The notes: generated from the letters alone by a model not told the origin. A DNA stretch of 64,000 nucleotides from Cryobacterium tepidiphilum (GCF_003716325.1 NZ_RDSR01000001.1:186001-250000), one strand, 5' to 3'. Shown: positions 46,801 to 55,749, counted from the stretch's first letter. Translations and numbers: made by a program.

Positions 46801-48308
46801 TGAACCGCGTGGCCGCGCAGCTCACGGATGGCGACCCGAACAACGGTGAAGCGGACGTGATCGTCGCCGAGTACCACGAGGGTGCCAGCCAGGGAACGCC
46901 GAACGGTGCCACGCTGGAAAGCCAGGTCGCCATGGGCGGCGCCTTCGCGAAGATCGTGAACGAAACATCCGCCGCGGTGGATGCGATCTTCACGGCTCAC
47001 ACGCACAAGGCGTACGCGTGGGCCGGCCCCATCCCCGGTGCCGACGGCCAGACCCGGCCGATCCTGCAGACCGGCAGCTACGGCGAGAACGTCGGCCAGG
47101 TCGTTCTGACCTACCAGCCGTCAACGGATGCCGTAGTGAGCTACACGGAGCGGAATGTTCCGCGCACCACCACGGCCGACGCCGACCTGGTGGCCGCGTA
47201 CCCGCGGGTCGCCGAAGTGAAGAAGATCGTGGACGACGCCCTCAAGGCGGCGGCCGTGATCGGTGAGCAGAAGGTGGGATCGGTCACCGCCGACATCACC
47301 ACCGCATTCGGCGGTACCCCGCCCGTGCGCGACGACCGAGGCTCCGAGTCCACCCTCGGCAACCTGGTGGCCGACGCGCTGGTATCGAGCCTCTCCGATC
47401 CGGAGCTCGGCGGTGCAGAGATCGGCGTCGTGAACCCGGGCGGTCTCAGATCCGAACTGCTGTACGGCGATGACGGCGTCATCACCTACGCCGAGGCCAA
47501 CAGCGTGCTGCCGTTCCTGAACAACCTCTGGACGACGACCCTCACCGGGGCCCAGTTCAAGACGGTTCTCGAGCAGCAGTGGCAACGGGACAAGGACGGC
47601 AACCCGATCACGTCGGGTCGTACCTTCCTGAACCTGGGTCTGTCGAACAATGTCAGTTACACCTATGACCCGGACGCCACGCTGAACAACCACATCACCA
47701 GCATCACGGTGAACGGTGCGCCGATCGACATGGCCAAGGACTACCGGATCGGGTCGTTCAGCTTCCTGTTGGATGGCGGCGACAACTTCTGGGAGTTCAA
47801 GAACGGAACCGACACGCGCGACTCCGGTCTCGTGGACCGTGACGCCTGGATCGACTACATCGGGGCCAATAGCCCGCTCTCCCCATCGTTTGCCCGCCGT
47901 GGCGTGGCGGTGGATGGCTACCCGGTGGGGGCCGTGGCTCCCGGCCAGTCGGTGACTCTCACGGTCTCGAAGCTCGACCTGACGTCGCTCGGCAGCCCGG
48001 CGAACACCGAACTGTCGATGAGCTGGTCGGGCACCGACCTCGGCACGGTGCCCGTGGTCAACGGTACGGCGACGGTGACCTTCACGGTGCCAGCGGATGC
48101 CGCAGCGACCGGCGAGCTGGTGCTGACGGCTAAGGAGTCCGGCACCACCGTGCACCTCCCGTTCACCGTCACGGCCCCGACCAACACCTGCGACCCGCTC
48201 GGCAACGGGCACGGGCAGGGCAAAGCCAAGGGCCACGACAAGGTGAACCCCGGAAAGGGCAAGGCGAAAGGTCATGACCAGTGCGCTGCAGCCGGCGTCG
48301 GGATATAA
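43827..48308 (+). CDS. Large secreted nuclease fused to 5'-nucleotidase
   Basis: 1493 residues from ATG 43827, with GGAG six bases upstream. Signal peptide to about residue 32; lamin-tail domain (about 35-135, VINEAYLNGGS, FVELYNPT); OB-like domain from about 230; ExeM/NucH exo-endonuclease-phosphatase domain (about 500-820) with LATFNVLNYFSTT, SLEEIENS, SGDFNAY and SDHDPMV; a metallophosphatase/5'-nucleotidase module (about 840-1390) with NINDFHGRID, SVGNHEFD and AHTHKAYAW; then an Ig-like segment and a Gly/His/Lys tail. It should degrade extracellular DNA and release nucleosides and phosphate. There is no sorting signal, so secretion or ionic binding to the wall is likely. Confidence 0.93.
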   Translation: MSHPPLGGRLKLTLASGLGLAMVAAPIMALPANASTDGIGVVINEAYLNGGSTGATFHNKFVELYNPTDAAISLSGMSLQYRSASGTGAPSGVQALTGSIPAKGYYLIQGGSNADNGLPLPEPDATISNSFLAGSGGTVFLADQTGAITPPVGTAIGVDGIVDLLGYGTSNTFETAKSSAASITRSLNRNGFADTDNNAADFTTAAPTPTNSGLESEPAPDPVESAGEHTIAEIQGTTDTSPFKDNSVVTKGIVTAAYPDGGFSGYYIQTPGTGGNLDLGTHPASDGIFVFSSATAGDVAIGDYVEVTATVTEFYGMTELNVASGGLKKLDAAAVTAPAPAAVGLPADVAQRESLEGMLVAPQGDFTVTDNYATNQYGEIGLAADDNPLIQPTVLAHVGTPEYAEAVATNKALAVTLDDGSSLNFNSSANQSIPVPYLSTTAPVRIGAAVDFTSPVIFDYRNDTWKYQPLTQLTPANAGTVQPATFENTRTDAPRNVGGDIRLATFNVLNYFSTTGDSIDGCTYYNDRDGEATTVKGGCDARGAANADDLARQQAKIVSAINALDADVVSLEEIENSATFGKDRDDALSNLVAALNADAGDGVWAFVPSPAAVPASEDVIRTAFIYKPSAVETVGDSTILIGSAAFDNARQPLAQEFKLAGAADSEGFLVIVNHFKSKGSGVGPGNETDEGQGKSNADRVAQAEALVDFADEMKAASGTDRLFLSGDFNAYLMEDPIQVLTKAGYIDLGTRTGEETYAYDGMIGSLDHVFASPAAEEAVNDVDVWNINSVESVALEYSRYNNNVTDFYVDDMYRSSDHDPMVVGLNLAVDPNATVDLNLLNINDFHGRIDGNTVKFAGTIEQLRAAGGDANTLLGSAGDNIGASLFASSSQQDVPTIEVLNALGLESSVGNHEFDTGYPDLTGRIADLTDWDYLGANVYFKGTTDPALPEYSIFDVAGVDVGVIGAVTQETPSLVSQSGISMLDFGDPVDAVNRVAAQLTDGDPNNGEADVIVAEYHEGASQGTPNGATLESQVAMGGAFAKIVNETSAAVDAIFTAHTHKAYAWAGPIPGADGQTRPILQTGSYGENVGQVVLTYQPSTDAVVSYTERNVPRTTTADADLVAAYPRVAEVKKIVDDALKAAAVIGEQKVGSVTADITTAFGGTPPVRDDRGSESTLGNLVADALVSSLSDPELGGAEIGVVNPGGLRSELLYGDDGVITYAEANSVLPFLNNLWTTTLTGAQFKTVLEQQWQRDKDGNPITSGRTFLNLGLSNNVSYTYDPDATLNNHITSITVNGAPIDMAKDYRIGSFSFLLDGGDNFWEFKNGTDTRDSGLVDRDAWIDYIGANSPLSPSFARRGVAVDGYPVGAVAPGQSVTLTVSKLDLTSLGSPANTELSMSWSGTDLGTVPVVNGTATVTFTVPADAAATGELVLTAKESGTTVHLPFTVTAPTNTCDPLGNGHGQGKAKGHDKVNPGKGKAKGHDQCAAAGVGI

Positions 48309-48459
48309 CCACATCGCCTAGGTGAAACCCGGCGGCGCCGGTGTGCGACCAACTCGCGCACCGGCGCCGCCGCGCGTGCGGCGGGCAGCCGGCCGCTATT
48401 CCACGCCGACACGCGCCCCGCTACCCCGGCGCCCCGGAATGGGTGGTTAGCCTGAGGGC

Positions 48460-49095
48460 ATGTCGACGTTCAAGCATCCGGCCGGCCGGCCGTCAGCGAC
48501 GGTCTACCGGCGCCGGCGTCTCCTGGTCGGCCTCGCACTGGTCGCCGTCATCGTCGCCATCGTGCTGATCGTGGTGAAGCCGGGCTCCAGCACAGCCGAG
48601 CAGAAGCATCCGGCGGCCCAACCCGCCACCACGACCTCGCCCAGCAAGCCTGCGGCAACGCCGGCCAAGGCCACGCCGACCCCCGGTGCGCCCTGCACCG
48701 CCGCATCCGTCAAGGTCGAGGCCGTCACGGACGCGACGCACTACGCGGCCGATGAGAAGCCGAAGCTCTCGCTGCGGGTGACGAACACCGGCCAGGTCGC
48801 CTGCACCCTGAACGCCGGAACCTCCCAGCAGGTGTTCACCATCAGCAGCGGCTCCGACGTCTACTGGCGTTCGACCGACTGTCAGGTGGATGCCGGCGAT
48901 GCCGTCGTGACGCTGAAGCCGGGCAAGCCCATCAGCTCGGCCACGCCCATTGCCTGGGAACGCGTGCGCTCTGCTCCCGACACCTGCAACGACGACACGC
49001 GCCCAAAGGCCCCGGCGGGCGGCGCGTCATACAACCTCAGCGTCTCGATCGGCGGCCTGACGTCGGCCGCACCCAAGCAGTTCATCCTCGACTGA
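48460..49095 (+). CDS. Membrane-anchored DUF4232-like protein
   Basis: 211 residues. One N-terminal membrane segment (LLVGLALVAVIVAIVLIVV) after RRRR, a Pro/Thr/Ala/Lys linker (about residues 45-75) and a beta-sandwich-like domain with four cysteines: CTAASVKVEAV, LRVTNTGQVACTLNAG, RSTDCQVDAG and APDTCNDD. This resembles DUF4232-type domains of actinobacterial exported proteins. TAGCCT with six bases to the ATG indicates a leaderless transcript. Confidence 0.75.
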   Translation: MSTFKHPAGRPSATVYRRRRLLVGLALVAVIVAIVLIVVKPGSSTAEQKHPAAQPATTTSPSKPAATPAKATPTPGAPCTAASVKVEAVTDATHYAADEKPKLSLRVTNTGQVACTLNAGTSQQVFTISSGSDVYWRSTDCQVDAGDAVVTLKPGKPISSATPIAWERVRSAPDTCNDDTRPKAPAGGASYNLSVSIGGLTSAAPKQFILD

Positions 49096-49152
49096 GCGCG
49101 AGCGGTCACCGCATCCGTGCGCCTGCACCGGCGTGGATGATTGAATGGTTCG

Positions 49153-49551
49153 ATGACCGATTCCACTCCGCCGACCCGTTCCGAAGCACTCGCGACCGCG
49201 CTCGCCAAGCAGGACGTCGCGGCGGTCGCGTACGCACTGCGCAATGACGTGGTGATCGTGCCGCAACTGGTGGTCGACGGCCGGGCGGAGCAGGTGCGCG
49301 TGTTCGGCCGTGAAGATTCCGGCAAGCGGATGCTGCTGCTCTTCTCCTCGGCGGAGAACTACGCCGCCATGGTGCCCGACGAGACCGACCGCCAGGTGAT
49401 GGTCGGCGACGCGCAGTGGCTGCGCGAGTTCCTGACCGTGCACAGCCAGGTGCTGGAGATGGTGTTCTTCGACATCGCCGGCCCGCACGTCATGCAGGCG
49501 GCGCCCTCGGAGCTGCTCAAGGCGCTGGGGCCGCAGCCCGACGCCGAGTAG
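49153..49551 (+). CDS. SseB-like N-terminal domain protein
   Basis: 132 residues from ATG 49153. Segments VVIVPQLVVDGRAEQVRVFGRED, LLLFSSAENYAAMVPDE and VFFDIAGPHVMQAAPSEL follow the SseB N-terminal fold, a small domain found in actinobacterial and enterobacterial proteins. It lacks a signal peptide and probably acts in the cytoplasm. Function unknown. Convergent with radA, 13 bp apart. Confidence 0.65.
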   Translation: MTDSTPPTRSEALATALAKQDVAAVAYALRNDVVIVPQLVVDGRAEQVRVFGREDSGKRMLLLFSSAENYAAMVPDETDRQVMVGDAQWLREFLTVHSQVLEMVFFDIAGPHVMQAAPSELLKALGPQPDAE

Positions 49552-49564
49552 ACCCGGCGCCCGC

Positions 49565-50926
49565 TCAGAAGGCCGCGTCTAGTTCGGCCTCCCGATGGGT
49601 CACTGACGTCGTCAGCGCTCGAGCAACCGCGGCCGTCAACGACCCGCTGGACGCGTCGATGCGCGTTCGGAAGCCGAGCCGGGCGCCCTCCGCCGCGCGC
49701 TGCTTGGCGGCCGTCACGGGTCGGATCTCACCGGCGAGGCTGATTTCACCGAACGCGGCGACGGTGTGGGCGATCGGTTTCTCCCTGGCCGCGGAGGCGA
49801 TGGCGAGAGCGATCGCGAGATCGGATGCCGGTTCGGTGAGCCGCACGCCGCCGACCGTCGAGACGTAGACGTCCTGGTCGCTCACCTTGATGCCCACACG
49901 CTTCTCAAGCACCGCGAGGAGCATCGCCACGCGGGAGGAATCGACGCCGTTGGTGACCCGCCGCGGGTTGGGGGCGGTGGTGGGAAGGACGAGCGCCTGC
50001 ACCTCGACGGGCAGGGCGCGCCGCCCCTCGAGGGCCACGGTGACGCACGTGCCGGAGACGGCGTTGTTTCCCCGGCTGAGGAACAGGCCGCTGGGGTCGG
50101 GGACCTCCGCGATGCCGTCGCCGGTCATCTCGAAGCACCCCACCTCATCCGTCGGGCCGAAACGGTTCTTGAGTGCACGCACGAAGCGCAGCGCCGTGTG
50201 CCGGTCGCCTTCGAACTGGCACACCACGTCGACGATGTGCTCGAGCAGACGGGGGCCCGCAATGGTGCCGTCTTTGGTGACGTGACCCACGAGGAGGATC
50301 GGCAGGTCGCGGTCCTTGGCGACGCGGATGAGCGTGGAGGCCACCTCTCGCACCTGGCTGGGCTGGCCGGCCAGCCCGTCGGACAGGGAGCTGGAGATGG
50401 TCTGCACCGAGTCGATGATGACGAGGTCGGGCGCGACGGCGTCGATCTGGCCGAGGATCGTGGCCAGGTCGGTCTCGGCGGCCAGGTAGAGCTCGGGCTG
50501 GAGTGCGCCGGTGCGTTCCGCCCGCAGGCGCACCTGGCTGACCGACTCCTCGCCGCTCACGTACAGCACGCGGGACTTCGCCGCGGCCGCCTTGGACGCC
50601 ACCTCGAGAAGAAGCGTGGACTTGCCCACACCCGGCTCACCGCTCAGGAGGATGACGGCGCCGGGCACGATGCCCCCACCGAGCACCCGGTCGAACTCGT
50701 CGATCCCGCTCGGCCAGTGCTCCACCGCCGCCGTCTCGACGTGCGTGATCGGGCGGGCCACGCCCGCGCCGGAGACGAGGGCCGGCTTGACCGCGCGGGA
50801 GGAGGCGGCCTTCTCCGCCACGTCGACGACGGTGCCCCACTGCTGGCATTCACCGCACCGGCCCGCCCACTTCGGGGTCGTCCAGCCGCATTCGGTGCAG
50901 CGGAAATTCGATACGGGCTTGGGCAT
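49565..50926 (-). CDS. radA: DNA repair protein RadA
   Basis: 453 residues. N-terminal zinc finger CTECGWTTPKWAGRCGEC, RecA-like domain with Walker A LSGEPGVGKSTLLLEVA, LVIIDSVQTI, the RadA-specific KNRFGPTDEVG, and a C-terminal Lon-protease-like domain (GVRLTEPASDLAIALAIAS). RadA promotes branch migration in recombination. TAGGCT lies exactly six bases upstream of ATG 50926, so it is probably leaderless. The Lon-like domain is structural and non-proteolytic in this family. Confidence 0.97.
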   Translation of the reverse strand: MPKPVSNFRCTECGWTTPKWAGRCGECQQWGTVVDVAEKAASSRAVKPALVSGAGVARPITHVETAAVEHWPSGIDEFDRVLGGGIVPGAVILLSGEPGVGKSTLLLEVASKAAAAKSRVLYVSGEESVSQVRLRAERTGALQPELYLAAETDLATILGQIDAVAPDLVIIDSVQTISSSLSDGLAGQPSQVREVASTLIRVAKDRDLPILLVGHVTKDGTIAGPRLLEHIVDVVCQFEGDRHTALRFVRALKNRFGPTDEVGCFEMTGDGIAEVPDPSGLFLSRGNNAVSGTCVTVALEGRRALPVEVQALVLPTTAPNPRRVTNGVDSSRVAMLLAVLEKRVGIKVSDQDVYVSTVGGVRLTEPASDLAIALAIASAAREKPIAHTVAAFGEISLAGEIRPVTAAKQRAAEGARLGFRTRIDASSGSLTAAVARALTTSVTHREAELDAAF

Positions 50927-50935
50927 GCAGCGAGC

Positions 50936-51772
50936 CTAGCTCGCGCCGCTGACACTCCCGCTCGCCACCGCACCGGCTTGTGGACGCGCCGCGGCATCCG
51001 CTCGCGGTGGAAAGCGCCGGCGCAGGTCGTCGGCCAGAACCGGACCGAAGGCATCCGCCCAGATGCGATACCCGCGGTCGTTGGGGTGGAACATGTCGTT
51101 CGCGACCTGGGTGAGCGCGCGGCGGAGGCCCTGCCGCCTGGTGACATCGTGCAGTGGCGCGAGCGTGAGCCCGCTCTCGGCCGCCACCCGGCGCACGATG
51201 CCGTTGGCGATCGCCACCTTGCGTTCGTTGTGCGGGAGGTGGAAGCACGGCAGGTCGGCGACGATCGCGTAGGTCGGGAGCGCCCCGAAAAGACGACGGA
51301 TGCCGGCCTCGAAGGCGACGGGATCCCAGAGGGCGATGTCGTTGGCCCCGATGGCGACGGTGACGATGTCGGGTTGGCGCACCTTCATGAAGCGGGGCAG
51401 TTGGTCGCGCACGGCGAGTCCGACCGTCGCACCCGAGACGCTGAGGTTGAGCACACGCACGGTACGGCCGGTGGCCTCGCGGATCTGCCGGGCGAGGAGA
51501 CCGACGTAGCCGCGGTGAGGCGCACTCGCCCCGATGCCCTGGGCGGCGCTGTCGCCGATCGCCACGTAGAGCAGGTCGCCCTTCTTCTTGGCGAGATCGC
51601 GCCACCACTTGGAGTTGATGGGAAGCGTCTCGTTGAGCACGAGCGCGTTCGCGGCGATGCGACGGCGGAACCGAAGGTATGCCGTGCGACCGCCGAGCGC
51701 GACGCCGGCGATCGAGCCCAGGGCGAGCGCGGTTACGGCCGCGCCGCTGACGGTACTGCTGGTTCTGTTCAC
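50936..51772 (-). CDS. SGNH/GDSL-family hydrolase
   Basis: 278 residues from GTG 51772, chosen for GGAG eight bases upstream; a GTG at 51781 lacks such a site. One N-terminal membrane or signal segment (VSGAAVTALALGSIAGVALG), then block I YVAIGDSAAQGIGAS with the catalytic serine, block III VTVAIGANDIALW, and the late DMFHPNDRGYRIWA with Asp and His. It hydrolyses an ester, perhaps of lipids or acylated glycans. Nine bases separate it from radA, so they may be co-transcribed. Confidence 0.9.
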   Translation of the reverse strand: MNRTSSTVSGAAVTALALGSIAGVALGGRTAYLRFRRRIAANALVLNETLPINSKWWRDLAKKKGDLLYVAIGDSAAQGIGASAPHRGYVGLLARQIREATGRTVRVLNLSVSGATVGLAVRDQLPRFMKVRQPDIVTVAIGANDIALWDPVAFEAGIRRLFGALPTYAIVADLPCFHLPHNERKVAIANGIVRRVAAESGLTLAPLHDVTRRQGLRRALTQVANDMFHPNDRGYRIWADAFGPVLADDLRRRFPPRADAAARPQAGAVASGSVSGAS

Positions 51773-51866
51773 GGGCCTCACTCCGTCGAGATTACAACCA
51801 TCGAACGGATGCCGGACGCGCGCGGTCGATTCGCGCCGTCGGCCACCGTCAACTACAATCGACCCC

Positions 51867-51956
51867 GGTACCGTGTCCGAGCGGCCGAAGGTGCAACTCT
51901 CGAAAAGTTGTGTGGGGGAGACTCCACCGTGGGTTCAAATCCCACCGGTACCGCCA
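51867..51956 (+). tRNA. tRNA-Ser (CGA)
   Basis: Begins GGTACCGTGTCCGAGC, anticodon loop CTCGAAA gives CGA, with the long variable arm of serine tRNAs (GTGTGGGGGAGACTCCAC). The 3' end CGGTACCG is followed by an encoded CCA. Confidence 0.95.
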
Positions 51957-51959
51957 TCG

Positions 51960-51985
51960 AAAACCCCTGACGAGTCAGGGGTTTT
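51960..51985 (+). terminator. Terminator after tRNA-Ser
   Basis: AAAACCCCTGA and TCAGGGGTTTT are 11-bp perfect arms around CGAG, ending in TTTT. Confidence 0.92.
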
Positions 51986-52316
51986 CTGCTTTCCGGCGGG
52001 GCGCCTGGTGGTCTGTGGTGCACTTCTCCCCGCACCTTGGCCCCGCGCAAGCATCCGTTTGGCGTGCCCGGCCACCGTACGGGACCGCCATCTCCGTCTG
52101 TAGCAAATGGCGACCTTTTCGAGGCTGCGAAGTCGGTCGGCGCGGTCGCAAGCCGCAGCGCCGCCCAGCAGATGCGTCGCGGAGTATGAACACGGGCTGC
52201 TCATCGGCGAGCCCAGCTGGCCAGCGTGGGCGCCGGCTGTGCTCACCTGACGAACACCACCACCAAGGGGGAACCCTCGGTGACCATGCTGGCCAGTCGG
52301 TGCCGGCCGGCTCGGC
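51986..52316. other. Gap between tRNA-Ser and wall protein; one small ORF
   Basis: 331 bp with no recognised gene. A 47-codon plus-strand frame (52107-52250, starting MATFSRLRSR and ending APAVLT) has no ribosome site that I can see and no known relatives; it may be chance or a remnant. Confidence 0.35.
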
Positions 52317-54485
52317 TCAGGACCGGCGTGTGCGCCGACGACGCACGGTTGTCAGCACGCCGCCGGCTGCGAGCAGTGCCAACGCGAGCAGCGACGCCTC
52401 TCCGGTGCCGGCAGAGCCGGTGTGGGCCAGCCGGGATTCGGGCGTGGCCGTCACGCGGGTGGCGGTCTCCGTCGTGGCGCCCGTGCCGGTGGTCGGGTCG
52501 GTGCCGGCCGTCGCGGTTCCGTCCGGATCGATCCCATCGGTCGGGTCCGTTCCGTCGGTCGGGTAGGCGGCAATGAGGGCGACCGCGAACGGGTCCGAAG
52601 ACAGCGACTGGGGCGCGAGGTTTCCGCCCGAGATAGTGGCAACGAGTCGGTGTTCGCCGATCTCCGCGTTGGCGGGCAGCGAGGTGCTGATGTGCACCTC
52701 GCCGTCGGCGCCCACGGTGCTCGTCGCGAGCACGAGGGGCGACGAGTGCAGTTCGAGAACGACGGATGCGCCGACGGGCAGGCCGGTCGCGTCGAAGCCA
52801 ACCGGAGCGCCGATGCGGAGCGTTTCGCCGCCGGAGAAGTCGCCCTCAGAGGTGCCAGCGAAGGAGCCCGTGAACGTGAATGGCTGCACCGTATCGGCGA
52901 CGCCCGGATCGGTCGTCCACAAGCCTGGACCTGCTGCGGAAATGGCGCGGATGCGGAACTGGTACGCGGTGCCGTCGACGAGTCCGGTCACGGTCGCGGG
53001 GGAGGATGCGCCGCTCAGGGCGGCCGTCCAGTCCCCTCCGACGGTCCGGTACTCGACGTCGTATCCGCTGAGGTCGGAGCCGCCGTCGTCTGCAGGGTTC
53101 GTCCAGGTCAGCACAGCGGAACCAGGACCGCTGACGACCGACAGGGCGGTTGGCGCCGATGCGGGACCGACAGGAACAGCCTGCGCGAGTGCGAAGTCAC
53201 TGCGGCCGTCGAACGAGTCCGCCGACACGCGGAAGCGATATTCGGTGCCGTTCACGAGCCCGGTGACGTCGGCGGCAGTGCCCTCAGTCTCCTCGCGGAG
53301 GGTCCACGCGGAGCCGTCGAAGACCTCGACCCGGTAACCGACGACTGGGACGCCTCGTTCGACGGCGGCCTGCCACGCGAGGTGCACTCCGCCGTCGGTG
53401 CCCGTCACGACGAGGCCAGTCGGGGCGAGCGGGACGTCGGTGGTGGTGGCGGAGACCGGGGCGGTCGGTATCGTCGTGCCCGCGGCCGACGAGGCCGTCA
53501 CGCTGAAGGCGTACGCCGTGAACGCGTCCAGGCCCTCGACCGTGCACTCGCTGCCGGTCGTCGCGCACGATGCCCCGCCAGGCGACGCGGTGACCGTGAA
53601 CGTGGCGGCGTCGTCCCCGGGGTCGCCAGCCGTCCAGGAGACCAGGGCGGAGTTGTGTGCCGGCCTGATGGTGATCGCGGAGGGCACGGCCGGGATGATG
53701 CGCGGACGCACGGTGATGCTGCCCGTCGTCGTGGCGGCGCCGTCGGCGTTCGAGGCCTGCACCGTGAAATCGTAGGTGCCCGTCGCGGTGGGCGTCCCGG
53801 CGATGCCGTCAGCGGTCAGGGTGAGGCCGGGCGGCAGGGCGCCGATCGCCACCGTGAGAGCAGGATTCGGCGTGCCGGAGAGGGCGTACGTCGACGAGTA
53901 CGCGGACCCGACCGGCACGGTGACCGTACCGGGCCCGCCACTGATCCGGGCGCTCCAGTCCAGGTAGGTGCGGAAAAGCCAGTCCATGTCGCTGGAGCCG
54001 ACGTTCGGGTTGCCGCTCGGGTACCGGTCGCCGGTCGTCAGCATCTGGCCGGGGCCGTTGCGCACCAGGGCGTACTTCTGGCCCGCCACGAGCTGTGCCG
54101 GCTCCGTGAAGTCGGCGGTGATCCAGGCGGGACCGCCCGAGCCGCTCACCGGAGTGACCGCGAGCGGCGGTTGCGACTGATCGGCGCCGCCCCAGCCGTT
54201 TGCGGGGTAGATCGAGAGGGTCTGGGCGTCCCAGCCGTACCAGTACTCGTAGATTTCGACCCGGGAGAGCGCTCCGGAGGAGCCGGCAACGAAGGTTTGA
54301 GAGCTGCCGCCGCCCGCTGCAGCCATCGGACCAGCGGCAGCGGTGTCGTCGTTGGCCTGGTCGAGATGGAGCGTGCCTGCGGCGACGGCCGATTCCGGGA
54401 TAGCGAGGAGTCCGCCGAGCGCGACAACACCTGCAATCCCGACGGCGGCGAGGTGGAGGGAACGGGAACGGCGGAGTGCGCGCAT
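52317..54485 (-). CDS. Cell-wall-anchored fibronectin type III protein with LAHTG signal
   Basis: 722 residues. Signal peptide to about 35; a beta-rich N-terminal domain (about 40-175, LHLDQANDDTAA, WLFRTYLDW); a putative Ig-fold (about 180-262, LPPGLTLTADG with GTPTATGTYDFTV); three FnIII domains (about 265-535), each with VSW/LAW/LTW after the first strand; another sandwich domain (about 540-640); a Thr/Asp/Gly/Pro linker; then LAHTG, a hydrophobic helix and RRRRTRRS. LAxTG is the class E sortase signal of high-GC Gram-positives, so it is probably linked to the peptidoglycan and may act in adhesion. The ligand is unknown. Confidence 0.87.
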   Translation of the reverse strand: MRALRRSRSLHLAAVGIAGVVALGGLLAIPESAVAAGTLHLDQANDDTAAAGPMAAAGGGSSQTFVAGSSGALSRVEIYEYWYGWDAQTLSIYPANGWGGADQSQPPLAVTPVSGSGGPAWITADFTEPAQLVAGQKYALVRNGPGQMLTTGDRYPSGNPNVGSSDMDWLFRTYLDWSARISGGPGTVTVPVGSAYSSTYALSGTPNPALTVAIGALPPGLTLTADGIAGTPTATGTYDFTVQASNADGAATTTGSITVRPRIIPAVPSAITIRPAHNSALVSWTAGDPGDDAATFTVTASPGGASCATTGSECTVEGLDAFTAYAFSVTASSAAGTTIPTAPVSATTTDVPLAPTGLVVTGTDGGVHLAWQAAVERGVPVVGYRVEVFDGSAWTLREETEGTAADVTGLVNGTEYRFRVSADSFDGRSDFALAQAVPVGPASAPTALSVVSGPGSAVLTWTNPADDGGSDLSGYDVEYRTVGGDWTAALSGASSPATVTGLVDGTAYQFRIRAISAAGPGLWTTDPGVADTVQPFTFTGSFAGTSEGDFSGGETLRIGAPVGFDATGLPVGASVVLELHSSPLVLATSTVGADGEVHISTSLPANAEIGEHRLVATISGGNLAPQSLSSDPFAVALIAAYPTDGTDPTDGIDPDGTATAGTDPTTGTGATTETATRVTATPESRLAHTGSAGTGEASLLALALLAAGGVLTTVRRRRTRRS

Positions 54486-54704
54486 GGGGTCCTTTCGGGC
54501 GGACAGCGCGGGGCGCGTCTTTTCGAGGCTACCGACTTCTCGTCACGGCCCGCTCACCCCCGTTCGGGCTCCACGGCGCGATCAAGGGCGTTGGGGCATT
54601 CGTTTAGGAGGGGGCCGCCGTGCCAAGGGAGCGGTTCTCTTGAGGCGTAGCGTTCGACACTCGACGGCGGTGAACTGTGAGCGCGGCTTCGCTAGGCTTT
54701 AACC

Positions 54705-55115
54705 ATGCTCCGCACCCTGATGACCGCCAAGATCCACCGCGCAACGGTCACCCACGCCGATCTGCACTACGTGGGATCGATCACCGTCGACAAGGACCTG
54801 CTCGACGCCTCCGGCATCCTCCCGGGTGAGCGCGTCTCGATCGTCGACGTGACCAACGGCGCGCGCCTGGACACCTACACGATCGCCGGTGAGCCCGGCA
54901 GCGGCGTCATTGGCATCAACGGCGCCGCGGCGCACCTCGTGCACGTCGGCGACATCATCATCCTCATTGCGTACGGCCTGTTCGAAACCGACGAGGCCAT
55001 CGCCTTCAGTCCGACCATCGTGCACGTGGACGCGGGCAACGCCATCGTCGCGGTCGACTCGGATGCGGCATCCGCTGTCGCAGAGGGCGTTGAGCGGCCG
55101 CCGCACGCCCTGTAG
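54705..55115 (+). CDS. panD: Aspartate 1-decarboxylase
   Basis: 136 residues. Start [29 protein letters not shown] contains the Gly-Ser cleavage site (VGS) that generates the pyruvoyl cofactor; [12 protein letters not shown] and [22 protein letters not shown] are the family core. Makes beta-alanine for pantothenate. TAGGCT followed by six bases and ATG suggests a leaderless transcript. Separate from panC at 34265; convergent with the tetR gene, 4 bp apart. Confidence 0.96.
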   Translation: MLRTLMTAKIHRATVTHADLHYVGSITVDKDLLDASGILPGERVSIVDVTNGARLDTYTIAGEPGSGVIGINGAAAHLVHVGDIIILIAYGLFETDEAIAFSPTIVHVDAGNAIVAVDSDAASAVAEGVERPPHAL

Positions 55116-55119
55116 CACC

Positions 55120-55728
55120 TCAGGCGGTGGCGCCCTCGGCGTCGCCCGTCTCATCCGCGACCTGGAAGTCCTTGATCAGCGACGCGGCCATGTGCTGCGC
55201 CCGCTTCGCCGAATTCAGGTCACCCATCGTCGCCTCGATGATCGAGCCCTTCATGAGAATCTGGTAGGAGAAGGCGAACTCCTTCGGCTCGCGCAGGCCG
55301 GCCTCGATGGCGAGCTCCTCCAGATTCTTGCGAACGTTGGCGAGGTGGCCGATGCTCGCCTTGCCCAGCGGATGGTTCGCCCCCATCTCGATGAGGACGT
55401 TGACGAACGAGTCCCCTTCGAAATTCTCCCGGTGGAACCACTCGTCGAAGACGTCGAAGATGGCCAGCAGTTTCGCGACGGGATCGGAGCCGCGCTCCCG
55501 CGCAGCGGAGACGACGCTGTCGCTCGTCCAGAGTTGCTCCCGGCGGCTCAGGAACGCGGTGACCAGCTCGTCCTTGGAGCGGAAGTGCCGGTAGAAGGTT
55601 GCGATGGCAACCCCCGAGCGCCGGATTATCTCGTCGACGGGCACGTCTCTCACCCCGCGCTGGGTGAAGAGTTCGTACGCGGTCTGCAGGATACGTTCGC
55701 GTGCGTTCGGCTTGCTCATATCAGACAT
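55120..55728 (-). CDS. TetR family transcriptional regulator
   Basis: 202 residues from ATG 55728. The N-terminal HTH reads ARERILQTAYELFTQRGVRDVPVDEIIRRSGVAIATFYRHFRSKDELV, a textbook TetR DNA-binding domain; the rest is a helical ligand or partner domain. It is divergent from the small protein and sigma factor genes across a 132-bp region containing two inverted-repeat sites, which it probably represses. TAGGCT lies ten bases upstream. Confidence 0.92.
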   Translation of the reverse strand: MSDMSKPNARERILQTAYELFTQRGVRDVPVDEIIRRSGVAIATFYRHFRSKDELVTAFLSRREQLWTSDSVVSAARERGSDPVAKLLAIFDVFDEWFHRENFEGDSFVNVLIEMGANHPLGKASIGHLANVRKNLEELAIEAGLREPKEFAFSYQILMKGSIIEATMGDLNSAKRAQHMAASLIKDFQVADETGDAEGATA

Positions 55729-55749
55729 CGTGCCCGTAAGCCTACCCCC

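Noticed and set aside
51867-52316. tRNA-Ser followed by a genetic-element attachment site
   Set aside because: There is gene-poor DNA but no integrase or repeated tRNA end within the window.
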